Origin: Acinetobacter chinensis
GTDB taxonomy: Bacteria; Pseudomonadota; Gammaproteobacteria; Pseudomonadales; Moraxellaceae
Assembly: GCF_002165375.2 (NCBI RefSeq)
Contig: NZ_CP032134.1
Coordinates: 2,356,001-2,420,000 of the forward strand
DNA length: 64,000 nt
Reading direction: 5' to 3'
The translations under genes were made by a program, and so were the position numbers. This document shows positions 41,307 to 50,676 of this stretch, one piece after another. The notes below the pieces were generated by a model that saw only the letters and a program-made list of their open reading frames with translations, searched no databases and was not told where the DNA came from. Numbering within the stretch: the stretch's first letter is position 1; each line of letters starts with the position of its first letter.

Positions 41307-42525
41307 CTTTTAAGCTTTCCAGGTAATCAGACCAGGATTGCATCATTGCACGACGTTCATCTAAATACTTTGTTCTATTATATGCTCGCCCATGCATATC
41401 ACGGACCTGGTGGCCAAGCTGCTGCTCAATTCGCTCAATCGGGTACTTTAAAACTTCATCCAGCAAAGTCCGGGCAGTTGCACGAAAGCCATGCCCTGTT
41501 GTTTCCCCATTTTCCCAGCCCAAATTTTTAAGCGCTTTATTGATTGAGCTATCGGATAATAGACGTGTTTTACCCCAATAATTTGCAAAACAATATTCAT
41601 TGTTCCCGGTAATCATTTTGAGTTCTTCAAAAAGCTTTTTCACCTGAACTGACAGCGGCACAATTAATTGTGTGCCCAAAGCATTTTCAGTTTTTGCGGG
41701 CGTATATGCCCATGTCATATTTTCGAGATCCACGTCCACCCATTTCGCTGCCCGCAACTCCCCAGGGCGTACAAAAACATGTGGCAGGATTCTTAAAGCA
41801 TAAGACATGACAATAGAACCACGGTTTGTGTACTGATCTATTGCAACCAGCAGTTCACCCAATAATTTAGGGTCAGTCACCGCAGCATGATGAGTTGCAC
41901 GATGAGGTTGCAATAAACCTTGTATATCTAATGCTACATTTCTGTCACACAGGCCAAGCACTAAACCATATCTAAAAACCTGTCCTGCTTTTGAACGCAT
42001 ACGTCTTGCGGTTTCAGTCTTACCCTGCTTTTCATAAATTTGGCAAACATCCAATAAATGACGAGCTGTTATTTCATGAATTGGTTTTTTACCAATTGCG
42101 TCAAATAAATACTGATATACGAACTCATTTCGATGTCGAGTAGAATCAGCAACTTTTTCTGTTTGCATGAACTCCCGAGCTACTGCCTCAAATGTATTAT
42201 TCATCGCAAAGCGGGCTTGCTCTTCTATTAGCTGCTTATGAGTAAATGGATCTATGCCCTGTGAAAGCAATTCACGATATTCTTCACGATGCTTTCTTGC
42301 TTCAGCCAAAGACATTGCTGGATAGATGCCAATGCCAATTGTGGTTCTTTTTTTTGTAATCGGCTTATAATAATCAAAACGCCAATACGTCCCGCCTTTT
42401 TTATCTAAAAGCAGAAATAATCCACCACCATCAGATAATTTTTGAATCTTATCCAATGCTTTTTTGTGCTTTGTAATTTCGGATTTAATCCTGGTATCAG
42501 TGAGACTTACGACAGTTCTGGCCAT
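41287..42525 (-). CDS. Tyrosine integrase (P4-type)
   Basis: A 412-residue integrase from the start MARTVVSLTDTRIK. The N-terminal half has the DUF4102 arm-binding domain (LFLLLDKKGGTYWRFDY and IGIYPAMSLAEARK), the middle the core-binding domain, and the C-terminal half the catalytic set: Arg in VRPGELRAAKW, His-x2-Arg in GHGFRATAR, His in LGHQVRD and Tyr in GRAYNRTKYL. It inserts the phage at the tRNA 3' end. An ATG at 42555 would add ten residues but lies inside the repeats that look like arm sites. Confidence 0.92.
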   Translation of the reverse strand: MARTVVSLTDTRIKSEITKHKKALDKIQKLSDGGGLFLLLDKKGGTYWRFDYYKPITKKRTTIGIGIYPAMSLAEARKHREEYRELLSQGIDPFTHKQLIEEQARFAMNNTFEAVAREFMQTEKVADSTRHRNEFVYQYLFDAIGKKPIHEITARHLLDVCQIYEKQGKTETARRMRSKAGQVFRYGLVLGLCDRNVALDIQGLLQPHRATHHAAVTDPKLLGELLVAIDQYTNRGSIVMSYALRILPHVFVRPGELRAAKWVDVDLENMTWAYTPAKTENALGTQLIVPLSVQVKKLFEELKMITGNNEYCFANYWGKTRLLSDSSINKALKNLGWENGETTGHGFRATARTLLDEVLKYPIERIEQQLGHQVRDMHGRAYNRTKYLDERRAMMQSWSDYLESLKEKALNS

Positions 42526-42526
42526 G

Positions 42527-42582
42527 TTTAGTAGTACATTATTTAGTGCTGCCATGCTGTACTGCTAAATGTACTGCTAAAA
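42527..42582. repeat. Candidate integrase arm-type sites, right arm
   Basis: Two inverted units (TTTAGTAGTAC, TTTAGTGCTGC) and two direct units (GTACTGCTAAA at 42559 and 42571) of one motif lie at the integrase start. They match the pair at 7442-7464. Confidence 0.55.
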
Positions 42583-42687
42583 ATTCGGATTATAGCGGTA
42601 CTGCATGGAACAAAGTGGAACAATGAAAGGACAGATAATACAGTATTTATAGGGATTTGCGGTTATTTGGTATGTATTGAAATATGA

Positions 42688-42704
42688 AAATGGTGCGCTC
42701 AGCG
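42688..42704. other. Prophage attachment site, right (att core in tRNA)
   Basis: AAATGGTGCGCTCAGCG, identical to 7363-7379. It covers the CCA end and acceptor stem of tRNA-Arg, so integration leaves the tRNA intact. Confidence 0.85.
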
Positions 42705-42766
42705 GGACTCGAACCCACGCCACAGGCTTCGGAGACCTGTACTCTATCCAGTTGAGCTATGAGCGC
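42691..42766 (-). tRNA. tRNA-Arg (anticodon CCG)
   Basis: A 76-base cloverleaf with acceptor stem GCGCTCA/TGAGCGC, D-arm GCTC...GAGT, anticodon loop CTCCGAA, T-arm GTGGG-TTCGAGT-CCCGC and an encoded CCA end. The anticodon CCG reads CGG (Arg). It is the integration target of the prophage. Confidence 0.95.
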
Positions 42767-42944
42767 GCGAGGCACATCATACCAAAAAAAACAGCAAGAT
42801 AAAGCAACTATATATAGTCATTTATTTTATTGGTCACAGTTTAAGCAACGTTTCATTCCAGCAACACAGAATTCCCCTTTCTTTACTTGGTTTATTTCTC
42901 AGTATCGCTCACAATATCTGCACTATTCACCATGAGAGAAATTC

Positions 42945-43880
42945 ATGACTGATGCATTGACGTTAAAGGATTTATCCAAAACCTATAGAAATGGTTTTCA
43001 GGCACTTAAAGGCATTAATTTAAATGTTCCTGAAGGCGAATTTTATGCCCTGCTCGGTCCAAATGGCGCAGGTAAATCCACCACAATCAGTATCATCAGT
43101 TCATTGACTAAAAAAACTTCCGGTTCTGTTGAAATTTTTGGGCACAATCTGGACACGCATCCATCAGATGCAAAACAGTGTCTGGGTGTCGTTCCTCAGG
43201 AATTCAACTTTGGTCAGTTTGAAAAAACCTTTGATATCTTGGTGACTCAGGCAGGTTATTACGGCATTCCTAAAAAGATCGCTGAGCAACGTGCAGAGCA
43301 CTACTTAGAAAAACTGGGACTCTGGGAGAAACGTAATACTCAGGGACGCATGCTGTCTGGTGGTATGAAACGCCGTCTGATGATTGCCCGAGCAATGATG
43401 CATGAACCTAAATTACTTATTCTGGATGAACCTACTGCCGGAGTGGATATTGAGCTGCGTCGTTCAATGTGGGACTTCCTGACTGAAATGAATGAAAATG
43501 GGACATCCATTATTCTGACCACGCATTATCTGGAAGAAGCTGAAATGCTGTGTCGTCAGATTGCAATTATCGATCGGGGTGTAATTAAAGAAGATACCTC
43601 CATGAAAGCCTTTCTGAATCAGCTCAGTGAAGAATCTTTTATTTTTGATCTGGAAAATCCTGTTGAACCGCTCAATATCGAAATCATCGGCTTAAAATTC
43701 AATCTGATTGATCCTGTGACTTTAGAAGTGACTATGGATAAAGCGCATGCTTTAAACGATTTATTCCAGCTTTTAGAAGCTCAGGGGATCCGTGTCCGCA
43801 GCATGCGTAACAAATCCAACCGTCTTGAAGAACTGTTTGTAAAAATGGTCGAAAAAAATCTTGAGGAGAAAGCGCAATGA
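42945..43880 (+). CDS. ABC exporter ATP-binding protein (YadG-like)
   Basis: A 311-residue ATPase: Walker A GPNGAGKST (38-46), the signature LSGGM in the middle, Walker B LLILDEPTAGVD and the His switch in LTTHYLEE. The C-terminal 80 residues are the extension common in ABC-2 systems. It pairs with the permease gene overlapping its stop. Substrate unknown. Confidence 0.9.
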   Translation: MTDALTLKDLSKTYRNGFQALKGINLNVPEGEFYALLGPNGAGKSTTISIISSLTKKTSGSVEIFGHNLDTHPSDAKQCLGVVPQEFNFGQFEKTFDILVTQAGYYGIPKKIAEQRAEHYLEKLGLWEKRNTQGRMLSGGMKRRLMIARAMMHEPKLLILDEPTAGVDIELRRSMWDFLTEMNENGTSIILTTHYLEEAEMLCRQIAIIDRGVIKEDTSMKAFLNQLSEESFIFDLENPVEPLNIEIIGLKFNLIDPVTLEVTMDKAHALNDLFQLLEAQGIRVRSMRNKSNRLEELFVKMVEKNLEEKAQ

Positions 43881-44650
43881 ATTTCACCCAGATGAGAGTT
43901 GCGCTGTATACGCTCGTAATTAAAGAAATTCGCCGTTTTATGCGCATCTGGCCGCAGACTCTGCTTCCACCTGCCATCACCATGAGCCTGTATTTTGTGA
44001 TTTTTGGCAATCTGGTTGGATCACGTATCGGTCAGATGGGTGGTTTCAGCTACATGCAGTTCATTGTGCCTGGTCTGATCATGATGGCAGTCATTACCAA
44101 CAGTTATGCCAACGTATCTTCCAGCTTCTTCAGTGCCAAGTTTCAGAAAAGTATTGAAGAACTGATCATGAGCCCTGTTCCTTTGCATATGATCCTATGG
44201 GGCTATGTGATTGGCGGTGTCTGCCGTGGTGTTCTGGTGGGTCTGATTGTTACTGTGATGAGCCTGTTTTTTACAGATCTTGCGATTCATAATATATTCG
44301 TAACTATATATACAGTAATTATTACCTCTTTACTGTTTTCCCTGGGTGGTTTCATCAATGCAGTCTATGCAAAATCATTTGATGATATTTCCATTATCCC
44401 TACATTTGTACTGACTCCACTGACTTATTTAGGCGGTGTGTTTTACTCGATCAGTGCTTTAAGCCCATTTTGGCAAAATCTCTCTTTAATCAACCCGATT
44501 GTATATATGGTCAATGCTTTCCGTTTTGGAATCCTCGGTCATAGCGATTTCAATGTTGCGCTGTCTCTGACTATCGTAACTTTATGCTGTGGCGTACTTT
44601 ATGGTATTGCTTACTATCTACTCTCCCGCGGTTCAGGAATGCGTGAATAA
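43877..44650 (+). CDS. ABC-2 exporter permease (YadH-like)
   Basis: A 257-residue membrane protein with six hydrophobic segments (for example LLPPAITMSLYFVIFGNLVG, FIVPGLIMMAVITNSYA and LTPLTYLGGVFYSISAL) and the ABC-2 signature ending in NPIVYMVNAFRFGILG. It overlaps the ATPase gene by four bases and the queF gene by one, so all three are cotranscribed. Confidence 0.9.
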   Translation: MNFTQMRVALYTLVIKEIRRFMRIWPQTLLPPAITMSLYFVIFGNLVGSRIGQMGGFSYMQFIVPGLIMMAVITNSYANVSSSFFSAKFQKSIEELIMSPVPLHMILWGYVIGGVCRGVLVGLIVTVMSLFFTDLAIHNIFVTIYTVIITSLLFSLGGFINAVYAKSFDDISIIPTFVLTPLTYLGGVFYSISALSPFWQNLSLINPIVYMVNAFRFGILGHSDFNVALSLTIVTLCCGVLYGIAYYLLSRGSGMRE

Positions 44651-45471
44651 TGTCTGTCGAACTCTCTTTATTAGGTAAAGAAACCGAATACCCAACTACT
44701 TACAGCCCTGAAGTTCTTTTTCCGATCTCACGTGCAGAAGCCCGTGAGAAATATGCCCAAGTTGAGGGCATCTATCAGGGAAAAGACTGGTGGCATGTTT
44801 TTGAGATTTCATGGCTGAACTCAAAAGGTATTCCTCAGGTGGCGATCGGACGTATCGAACTGCCGGCATCCTCTCCAAAACTGATCGAATCCAAGTCGCT
44901 CAAGCTGTACTTTAACAGCATGAACTTTACGCAGTTCGATTCCAGACAGGCTTTTATAGATACGGTGGAAAAAGACCTTTCAGCGGCAGCTGAAGCACCT
45001 GTCACACTTTATTTATTTGGTGTTGATGATGTTGAAACTGCTCAACCTGAAGGATTCTGTATAGACTGCGAAGAACCTGACCGCCTGGTCAATCATCCTG
45101 ATGCGTCACTTTTACAGTTGGACGAAACAGAAAATGCAGCACAAGATACTGAAATACAACTATATTCCCACTTACTCAGAAGCAACTGTCCTGTGACCGG
45201 TCAGCCTGACTGGGGAACTGTTTTTATTCGTTACCAGGGTAAAAAACCTTGTTATCGCAGTCTTTTAGCCTATATTATTTCATATCGTCAGCATAATGGT
45301 TTCCATGAACAATGTGTGGAGCAGATCTTTGCCGATATCTGGCAAACACTGCAACCTGAAAAGCTGATGGTTTATGCGACTTATACACGCCGTGGTGGAC
45401 TGGATATCAACCCTTGCCGTGTATCTGATTTAACATGGATGCCTCGCCCAATCCGATTAGCGCGACAATAA
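44650..45471 (+). CDS. queF: 7-cyano-7-deazaguanine reductase (bimodular QueF)
   Basis: A 273-residue NADPH-dependent reductase that makes preQ1 from preQ0 in queuosine synthesis. It is the long two-module form. The motif ESKSLKLYFNSMN (80-92) is QueF-specific, and SNCPVTGQPDWG carries the nucleophile Cys180 and Asp187. The second module ends RRGGLDINPCRVS. It is in one operon with the exporter genes, probably by chance. Confidence 0.95.
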   Translation: MSVELSLLGKETEYPTTYSPEVLFPISRAEAREKYAQVEGIYQGKDWWHVFEISWLNSKGIPQVAIGRIELPASSPKLIESKSLKLYFNSMNFTQFDSRQAFIDTVEKDLSAAAEAPVTLYLFGVDDVETAQPEGFCIDCEEPDRLVNHPDASLLQLDETENAAQDTEIQLYSHLLRSNCPVTGQPDWGTVFIRYQGKKPCYRSLLAYIISYRQHNGFHEQCVEQIFADIWQTLQPEKLMVYATYTRRGGLDINPCRVSDLTWMPRPIRLARQ

Positions 45472-45498
45472 AATGAAAAAATACTGAGGTTATAGACA

Positions 45499-46152
45499 AT
45501 GCCATTTTTTGGATTTATTCCATCTGAAGCACTGCTGGACAATATTCAGCAAGGTCAACAGAAAAAAAATTCCAGTGAACCCCTTTACCCTTTACGTGAT
45601 CAGACTGCACTGCTCATTAATGATGAAATTCTGGATGCCATACTGACATCCCTTGTACGCCGTTTCCCTGCCAGTGACAAACGTGACACTGCAGAAAAAC
45701 TGGCGGGATACATCAAATCAACTGTTGCTGTTTTACTGAAACAGTTACTCAGCAAAGCACCCAACGATGTGGTTATACAATCCATCGAATTTTCTGAAAG
45801 AAGTCTCTTTAAAGATGCAGAAGGAAACTTTCGTGTAGGCGAAACACTGGATGCAGGACTGGTGACCAACCTGAAAACCACATTTGCTGAAATCAAAGCA
45901 GGAAATGACATCAATAAAGCTGCACTGACTGAGCTTTATAAACAGTTCGCAGAAGCAACTGTCCGTCATTTCATGACTGATTTTAACAAAACGCTGGATT
46001 TAGGCATGATTAAACGCAAAGCCGCAGATATCGGTGCTGCTGCTGTTATAAAAGCAGTACATATTGCTGCAGATAAAATCATTCCAAATCTGACCAAAGA
46101 CGAGCTGGCGGTTCTGGCTGAGTATCACGATACTCTTTTCCATCACGGTTAA
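45499..46152 (+). CDS. Hypothetical protein
   Basis: A 217-residue soluble, mostly helical protein (ADKRDTAEKLAGYIKSTVAVLLKQLL type segments) without recognised domains, signal or metal sites. It lies 27 bases after queF and is followed by a strong terminator, so it may end that operon. Confidence 0.65.
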   Translation: MPFFGFIPSEALLDNIQQGQQKKNSSEPLYPLRDQTALLINDEILDAILTSLVRRFPASDKRDTAEKLAGYIKSTVAVLLKQLLSKAPNDVVIQSIEFSERSLFKDAEGNFRVGETLDAGLVTNLKTTFAEIKAGNDINKAALTELYKQFAEATVRHFMTDFNKTLDLGMIKRKAADIGAAAVIKAVHIAADKIIPNLTKDELAVLAEYHDTLFHHG

Positions 46153-46167
46153 ATCCACACCCTATCC

Positions 46168-46196
46168 AAAGCCTGACTCATGTCAGGCTTTTTTAT
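46168..46196 (+). terminator. Terminator of the exporter-queF operon
   Basis: AAAGCCTGAC-TCAT-GTCAGGCTTT followed by T, 16 bases after the stop. Confidence 0.9.
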
Positions 46197-46199
46197 TTT

Positions 46200-46635
46200 T
46201 TAATTTATTGATTTTTATTATTTTCTTAAAGTTATGTTAAAATTTTAATGCCAGATCATTCAGCATCAGAAGCTTTATGATTTTTTTACAGAAAATTGCT
46301 TTTTTATATCTGTTTTTATCCGTGTATCAGGTCTGCCTTTCACACAATAACTGAGAGTGAATACCTGCTGATAATATCAATGCTGAACTGATTTTTATTC
46401 AAAATAAAGGGAGAACACGATGTATTTCCATATATGTCCTGATTTGCAGTGGGATTGTCATTTTTTGTATATGGATTTATTCATTTAAGCATCGTGGATG
46501 GTATCTTAAGCCTCAACTGGAATGACCTTCCTTTATTAGAGCTTTTGTGGTGCAGCAACTTTCTCTTATGGCTGTTCTTAATGTCGCCATGCCCCACTCA
46601 TACTCACAGATAATGAACCTGGAAATTTAGGACTT
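46200..46635. other. Gene-poor stretch with a possible decayed small membrane gene
   Basis: Near 46408-46600 an AGGGAG ribosome site precedes ATG TAT TTC, but the frame closes after 22 codons. Two other frames here read as short membrane-like peptides (VLICSGIVIFCIWIY; FAVGLSFFVYGFIHLSIV). This may be a frameshifted remnant. The rest is AT-rich with no clear feature. Confidence 0.3.
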
Positions 46636-47637
46636 ATGCTGAACACCGATTTATATAAAAAACTGAAACGTATTTCATTATTGATTAGCGCATTTACTGT
46701 GACCAGTTTCTGCCAGGCAAACGATTTCCAGAATCACCCGGGTTATGCCGGTTTTAAACAGAAAACCATGCAGACTTATGGGCTGAGTGCTGAACAGGTG
46801 GACTGGGCAATGAATGGTTCTAAAAACATCCCAAATATCATCAGCATTATGAACCGCCCTGGTGAAAGTAAGCCCTGGTATGAGTATAAAACCAACTTTA
46901 TGGCTGAAAGCACCATACAGCGCGGTGTCAGATTCAAAAACCAGTATGCCGATGTGCTGAACCGTGCTGAACAGCAATTTGGTGTACCACAATCCATCAT
47001 TCTGGGGATTCTGGGCGTGGAAACAGGTTTCGGAGCAAATAAGGGTAATTTCGTGACCCGTGATGCCCTCGCAACACTGGGATTCGGTTACGAGCGCCGT
47101 GCGCAGTATTTCCAGGACGAACTTGCTGCCCTGATTGCATGGACATATAAAGATGGTGTTCCTGTAAATTCTGTCAGTGGTTCTTATGCAGGTGCGATTG
47201 GCTACCCTCAGTTCATGCCCAGCAATATCACAAAGTTCGGTGTGGATTATGATAACAATGGTCATATTGATCTGAGGAACTCTGCTGTAGATGCCATTGG
47301 ATCTATTGCCAACTATCTTGCAGGATATGGCTGGCAACGCAATCAACCTATTGGTTTTGCAGCCCGTTACACAGGTTCTGACCCATCAACAGTGATTGCA
47401 AAAGATCTTGAACTGCCAACACCTTATGGTGTGCTCAAAAACCAGGGCATTTCCCCAGTTAATCCTGTTGTTCAAATTGATGATCTGGATATGGTGAATG
47501 TCATTCAGCTACAGGAAAATTATGGTGCTGCTTATTACATCACTTACCCTAATTTTCAAGTGATTACGACGTATAACAAGAGTAGAATGTATGCCACAGC
47601 AGTGTGGCAGTTAGGCACTGAAATAGCTGGTCGATAA
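46636..47637 (+). CDS. Lytic murein transglycosylase (MltB-like)
   Basis: A 333-residue periplasmic enzyme that cleaves peptidoglycan with formation of anhydro-muramic acid. A hydrophobic signal (LLISAFTVTSF) precedes the SLT-type domain. The catalytic Glu129 lies in ILGVETGFGANKG. Later motifs are GSYAGAIGYPQFMPSN and YDNNGHIDLRNS, typical of MltB. No lipobox is seen, so it may be soluble. Confidence 0.9.
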   Translation: MLNTDLYKKLKRISLLISAFTVTSFCQANDFQNHPGYAGFKQKTMQTYGLSAEQVDWAMNGSKNIPNIISIMNRPGESKPWYEYKTNFMAESTIQRGVRFKNQYADVLNRAEQQFGVPQSIILGILGVETGFGANKGNFVTRDALATLGFGYERRAQYFQDELAALIAWTYKDGVPVNSVSGSYAGAIGYPQFMPSNITKFGVDYDNNGHIDLRNSAVDAIGSIANYLAGYGWQRNQPIGFAARYTGSDPSTVIAKDLELPTPYGVLKNQGISPVNPVVQIDDLDMVNVIQLQENYGAAYYITYPNFQVITTYNKSRMYATAVWQLGTEIAGR

Positions 47638-47927
47638 GACCAGTTTTTCCTGAATATGTATAAAGTCAACAAAAAAAACTGTCAAATAGTTCACAAATTG
47701 CACTATTTAAATATTTTGTTACAATATTGATTATTTTTTAACCACATTTTGTTCTCTTTCTGTTTTTTTTCACTTAATTTTAATTAAAGAGTAGACAGAC
47801 TTTGTACAGCATGAATATTATCCATTTCGTCAAATGTAGTTGCAAAAGTGAAATAACAAGCGTGTTTCCATGTATTTCAGCCACTTAAGTGGAATATTTG
47901 CGAACAGGCTAACTGGAGTTTATTACG

Positions 47928-48539
47928 ATGCAGTCTTCAATTAAGTATTTAATGGCTATTGCCACGACTTTTGCTTTAAGTCAGTCGCAAGCCGAAATGA
48001 TTCAGTCTTCATCATTGAATAATGATGGCGACAATTCGCGCCTTGCAGCGCGTGTTTTGAACAAAGAAGCTCAGAGCTTCAACAACCACTTCTCTAACCT
48101 AAGCAGCCTTTCAATCACTGAACGTTCGGGTGATAAGATCCGCCGCGAAACAATCGCAGCGAAAATTGAAATCCCTGAAGACGAGCCTTCAGTGATTGAA
48201 AAGTTAAATACTGTGGCGTCCAATACTGTTCGTAAGTTCAGCCAGACAGGTATGGCTTCATGGTATGGTCGTCAGTTCCATGGTCGCAAAACGGCAAGTG
48301 GTGATACATTCGATATGAATGCATTAACTGCTGCTCACCGTAGCCTGCCATTGAACTGTTATATTCGTGTGACTAACAAAAACAACGGTAAAAGCGTTGT
48401 TGTAAAAGTCAACGACCGTGGTCCATTCCATGGTAACCGCGTACTTGACCTCTCCTATGGTGCTGCTAAACAGCTTGGAATTACCAATGCAGGGACTGCG
48501 AAAGTCAGCATTGAACGAGTTGATGGACCAAACTCTTAA
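47928..48539 (+). CDS. RlpA-like septal ring protein
   Basis: A 203-residue exported protein. A signal (ALSQSQA) is followed by an unordered region and the double-psi beta-barrel domain: TGMASWYGRQFHGRKTASGD, then NDRGPFHGNRVLDLSYGAAK, with the acidic residue used for glycan cleavage in RlpA. It has no SPOR domain. It probably acts on denuded glycan strands. Confidence 0.88.
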   Translation: MQSSIKYLMAIATTFALSQSQAEMIQSSSLNNDGDNSRLAARVLNKEAQSFNNHFSNLSSLSITERSGDKIRRETIAAKIEIPEDEPSVIEKLNTVASNTVRKFSQTGMASWYGRQFHGRKTASGDTFDMNALTAAHRSLPLNCYIRVTNKNNGKSVVVKVNDRGPFHGNRVLDLSYGAAKQLGITNAGTAKVSIERVDGPNS

Positions 48540-48562
48540 TTCATAGCACTGCATTTGACACT

Positions 48563-48588
48563 AAAGCCACATTCCAGTGGCTTTTTTT
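48563..48588 (+). terminator. Terminator of the RlpA-like gene
   Basis: AAAGCCAC-ATTCCA-GTGGCTTT with a T run, 24 bases after the stop. The following 250 bases up to the next gene hold only an AT-rich promoter region. Confidence 0.88.
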
Positions 48589-48840
48589 ATATCTGCCATT
48601 CTGTCTCTTTGACGTTATCTATAATCTATAAAAGCATCACCTGCAGATCACAGACTGCATTGCAAATTATTCCGTGAATCATCAGATCTATAGATTCACA
48701 GAACAGAGAAGCAAAGGTGATCCGTTCAAGTGCTCAATCATTTCAGTACAATATTTCAAAAACTATACATCGTCCTCTGAGTCTGCTAAGTTCAAAAGAC
48801 AATACTGAACATTCAGAATGAACGAATCCAGGGGAACAGT

Positions 48841-50640
48841 ATGCAAACAGAATCAGAAAACTCAAGTTTCAGATATAAAAAGCGTTTCATACTGCTTGCA
48901 TCCATGACCGCACTCTCCCTCAGCGCCTGCGTCAGTTCACCTTCAAAGCCCCATACTCAAAAAACTGATGCTCAGTCACCACATTCAGCTGAAAACTCAT
49001 TGCTGATTTATGGCGGTGATATTCTGACCATGAAAGGTATGACTCCTGAAAATGCTGAAGCTGTTTTCATCGAAAATGGACGGATTCAGTTTGTAGGCGA
49101 TTATAGCTCCGCTCAAAAACTTGCCAGTACACAGACCCGACAGCTCAATTTACAGGGTCACACATTATTACCTGGGTTTATTGATGCACACAGTCATCTG
49201 AACAGTGTCGGTTTACAGCAGACCGTTGCGAACCTGTATTCCACACCTGATGGTACAGTGACCGATATTCCTTCATTGCTTCAGGCTCTGTCCACCTGGC
49301 AACAGTCAAATCAGAAATTTATAGCGCAGACAGGTGGCTGGATTATTGGTAATGGTCATGATGATGCCCAACTGCTGGAAAAAAGACAGCCAACTGCTGA
49401 TGACCTGGATAAAGTCTCAACCACACATCCGATTATTGTGCTGCATCAGTCTGGACACCTGGCTTCAGTCAATCACAAAGCCCTTGAACTGCTCAAAATC
49501 AGCAGCAGCACTCCTGACCCTGTTGGCGGTGTAATCCGTCGTAAAAAGGATTCCAGAGAACCCGATGGAGTACTGGAAGAAGCAGCTGTATTTTCTGCGA
49601 TGGCAACCGCGTTTAAAGCTGTGCCACCTGAAACCATGCAGAATATGGCAAAAACCGCACTGAAAACCTATATTGCCAATGGATATACCACTGTTCAGGA
49701 AGGTCGTGCCGATGCAGGCACCTCTGAACTGTGGCGTAGCTTCGCTCAGATTGGACAGCTTGATATTGATGTTGTCGTCTACCCCGACCTGATGAATGAA
49801 ATGGACTACATGCTGAAAAATGGTTCATCAAAGCAGTATCAGAAACATTTCAGAATCGGTGGGGTCAAAATCAGCCTGGATGGCTCACCTCAGGGCAAAA
49901 CAGCCTGGCTGACTAAGCCTTATGTCGTTCCACCTGCCGGTCAGAATAAAAACTACCGTGGCTACCCGGCTTATCCTGATCAGAAGATTGTTCAGAGTGC
50001 CATCGACACTGCATTTAAGAACAACTGGCAGATCCTTGCTCATGCCAATGGAGATGCTGCGATTGATCAGTATTTAAAGACCATTGAACAGGCATCGAGC
50101 AAATATGGCAATTCTGACCGTCGTAATGTCATTATCCATGCACAGACCATGCGTGAAGATCAGTTGGATAAAGCTAAAACCCTGAAACTGATCCCATCAT
50201 TTTTTTCACTGCACACCTATTACTGGGGGGACTGGCATAAGCATGAAACTCTCGGCTCCGAACGTTCCAACCGTATTTCACCAACAGGGTCAGCTTTAAA
50301 ACGCAATATGATCTTTACTCAGCATCACGATGCACCTGTGATCCCACCTAAAAACATGATGGTGATTGATGCCACAGTCAACCGTGTAACCCGCTCAGGG
50401 GATGTACTGGGAGCAGATCAGAAAGTCAGTCCTTATATTGCTTTAAAATCGGTCACCGACTGGGCGGCTTATCAGTATTTTGAAGAAAAAGACAAAGGAA
50501 CACTGGAAAAAGGCAAACTTGCCGACCTGGTGATTCTGAATCAGAATCCACTGAAAGTCCCACCGACACAAATTAAAAATATTAAAATTCTGTCCACTTT
50601 CAAAGAAGGCAGACAGATTTACAGCAGTAAAGATGAATAA
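48841..50640 (+). CDS. Amidohydrolase lipoprotein (YtcJ-like)
   Basis: A 599-residue metal-dependent hydrolase exported as a lipoprotein (LSLSAC with Cys30). Metal ligands include DAHSHLN, the Lys of GGVKISLDGSPQGKTAW, the His of HANGDAAID, HAQTMREDQL, and Asp in the final HDAPV part. It resembles YtcJ-like amidohydrolases with unknown substrates. GGGG lies six bases before its ATG. Confidence 0.85.
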   Translation: MQTESENSSFRYKKRFILLASMTALSLSACVSSPSKPHTQKTDAQSPHSAENSLLIYGGDILTMKGMTPENAEAVFIENGRIQFVGDYSSAQKLASTQTRQLNLQGHTLLPGFIDAHSHLNSVGLQQTVANLYSTPDGTVTDIPSLLQALSTWQQSNQKFIAQTGGWIIGNGHDDAQLLEKRQPTADDLDKVSTTHPIIVLHQSGHLASVNHKALELLKISSSTPDPVGGVIRRKKDSREPDGVLEEAAVFSAMATAFKAVPPETMQNMAKTALKTYIANGYTTVQEGRADAGTSELWRSFAQIGQLDIDVVVYPDLMNEMDYMLKNGSSKQYQKHFRIGGVKISLDGSPQGKTAWLTKPYVVPPAGQNKNYRGYPAYPDQKIVQSAIDTAFKNNWQILAHANGDAAIDQYLKTIEQASSKYGNSDRRNVIIHAQTMREDQLDKAKTLKLIPSFFSLHTYYWGDWHKHETLGSERSNRISPTGSALKRNMIFTQHHDAPVIPPKNMMVIDATVNRVTRSGDVLGADQKVSPYIALKSVTDWAAYQYFEEKDKGTLEKGKLADLVILNQNPLKVPPTQIKNIKILSTFKEGRQIYSSKDE

Positions 50641-50676
50641 GCGTGTAGATCTGTACTTTGGCATTGAGAATCGATC

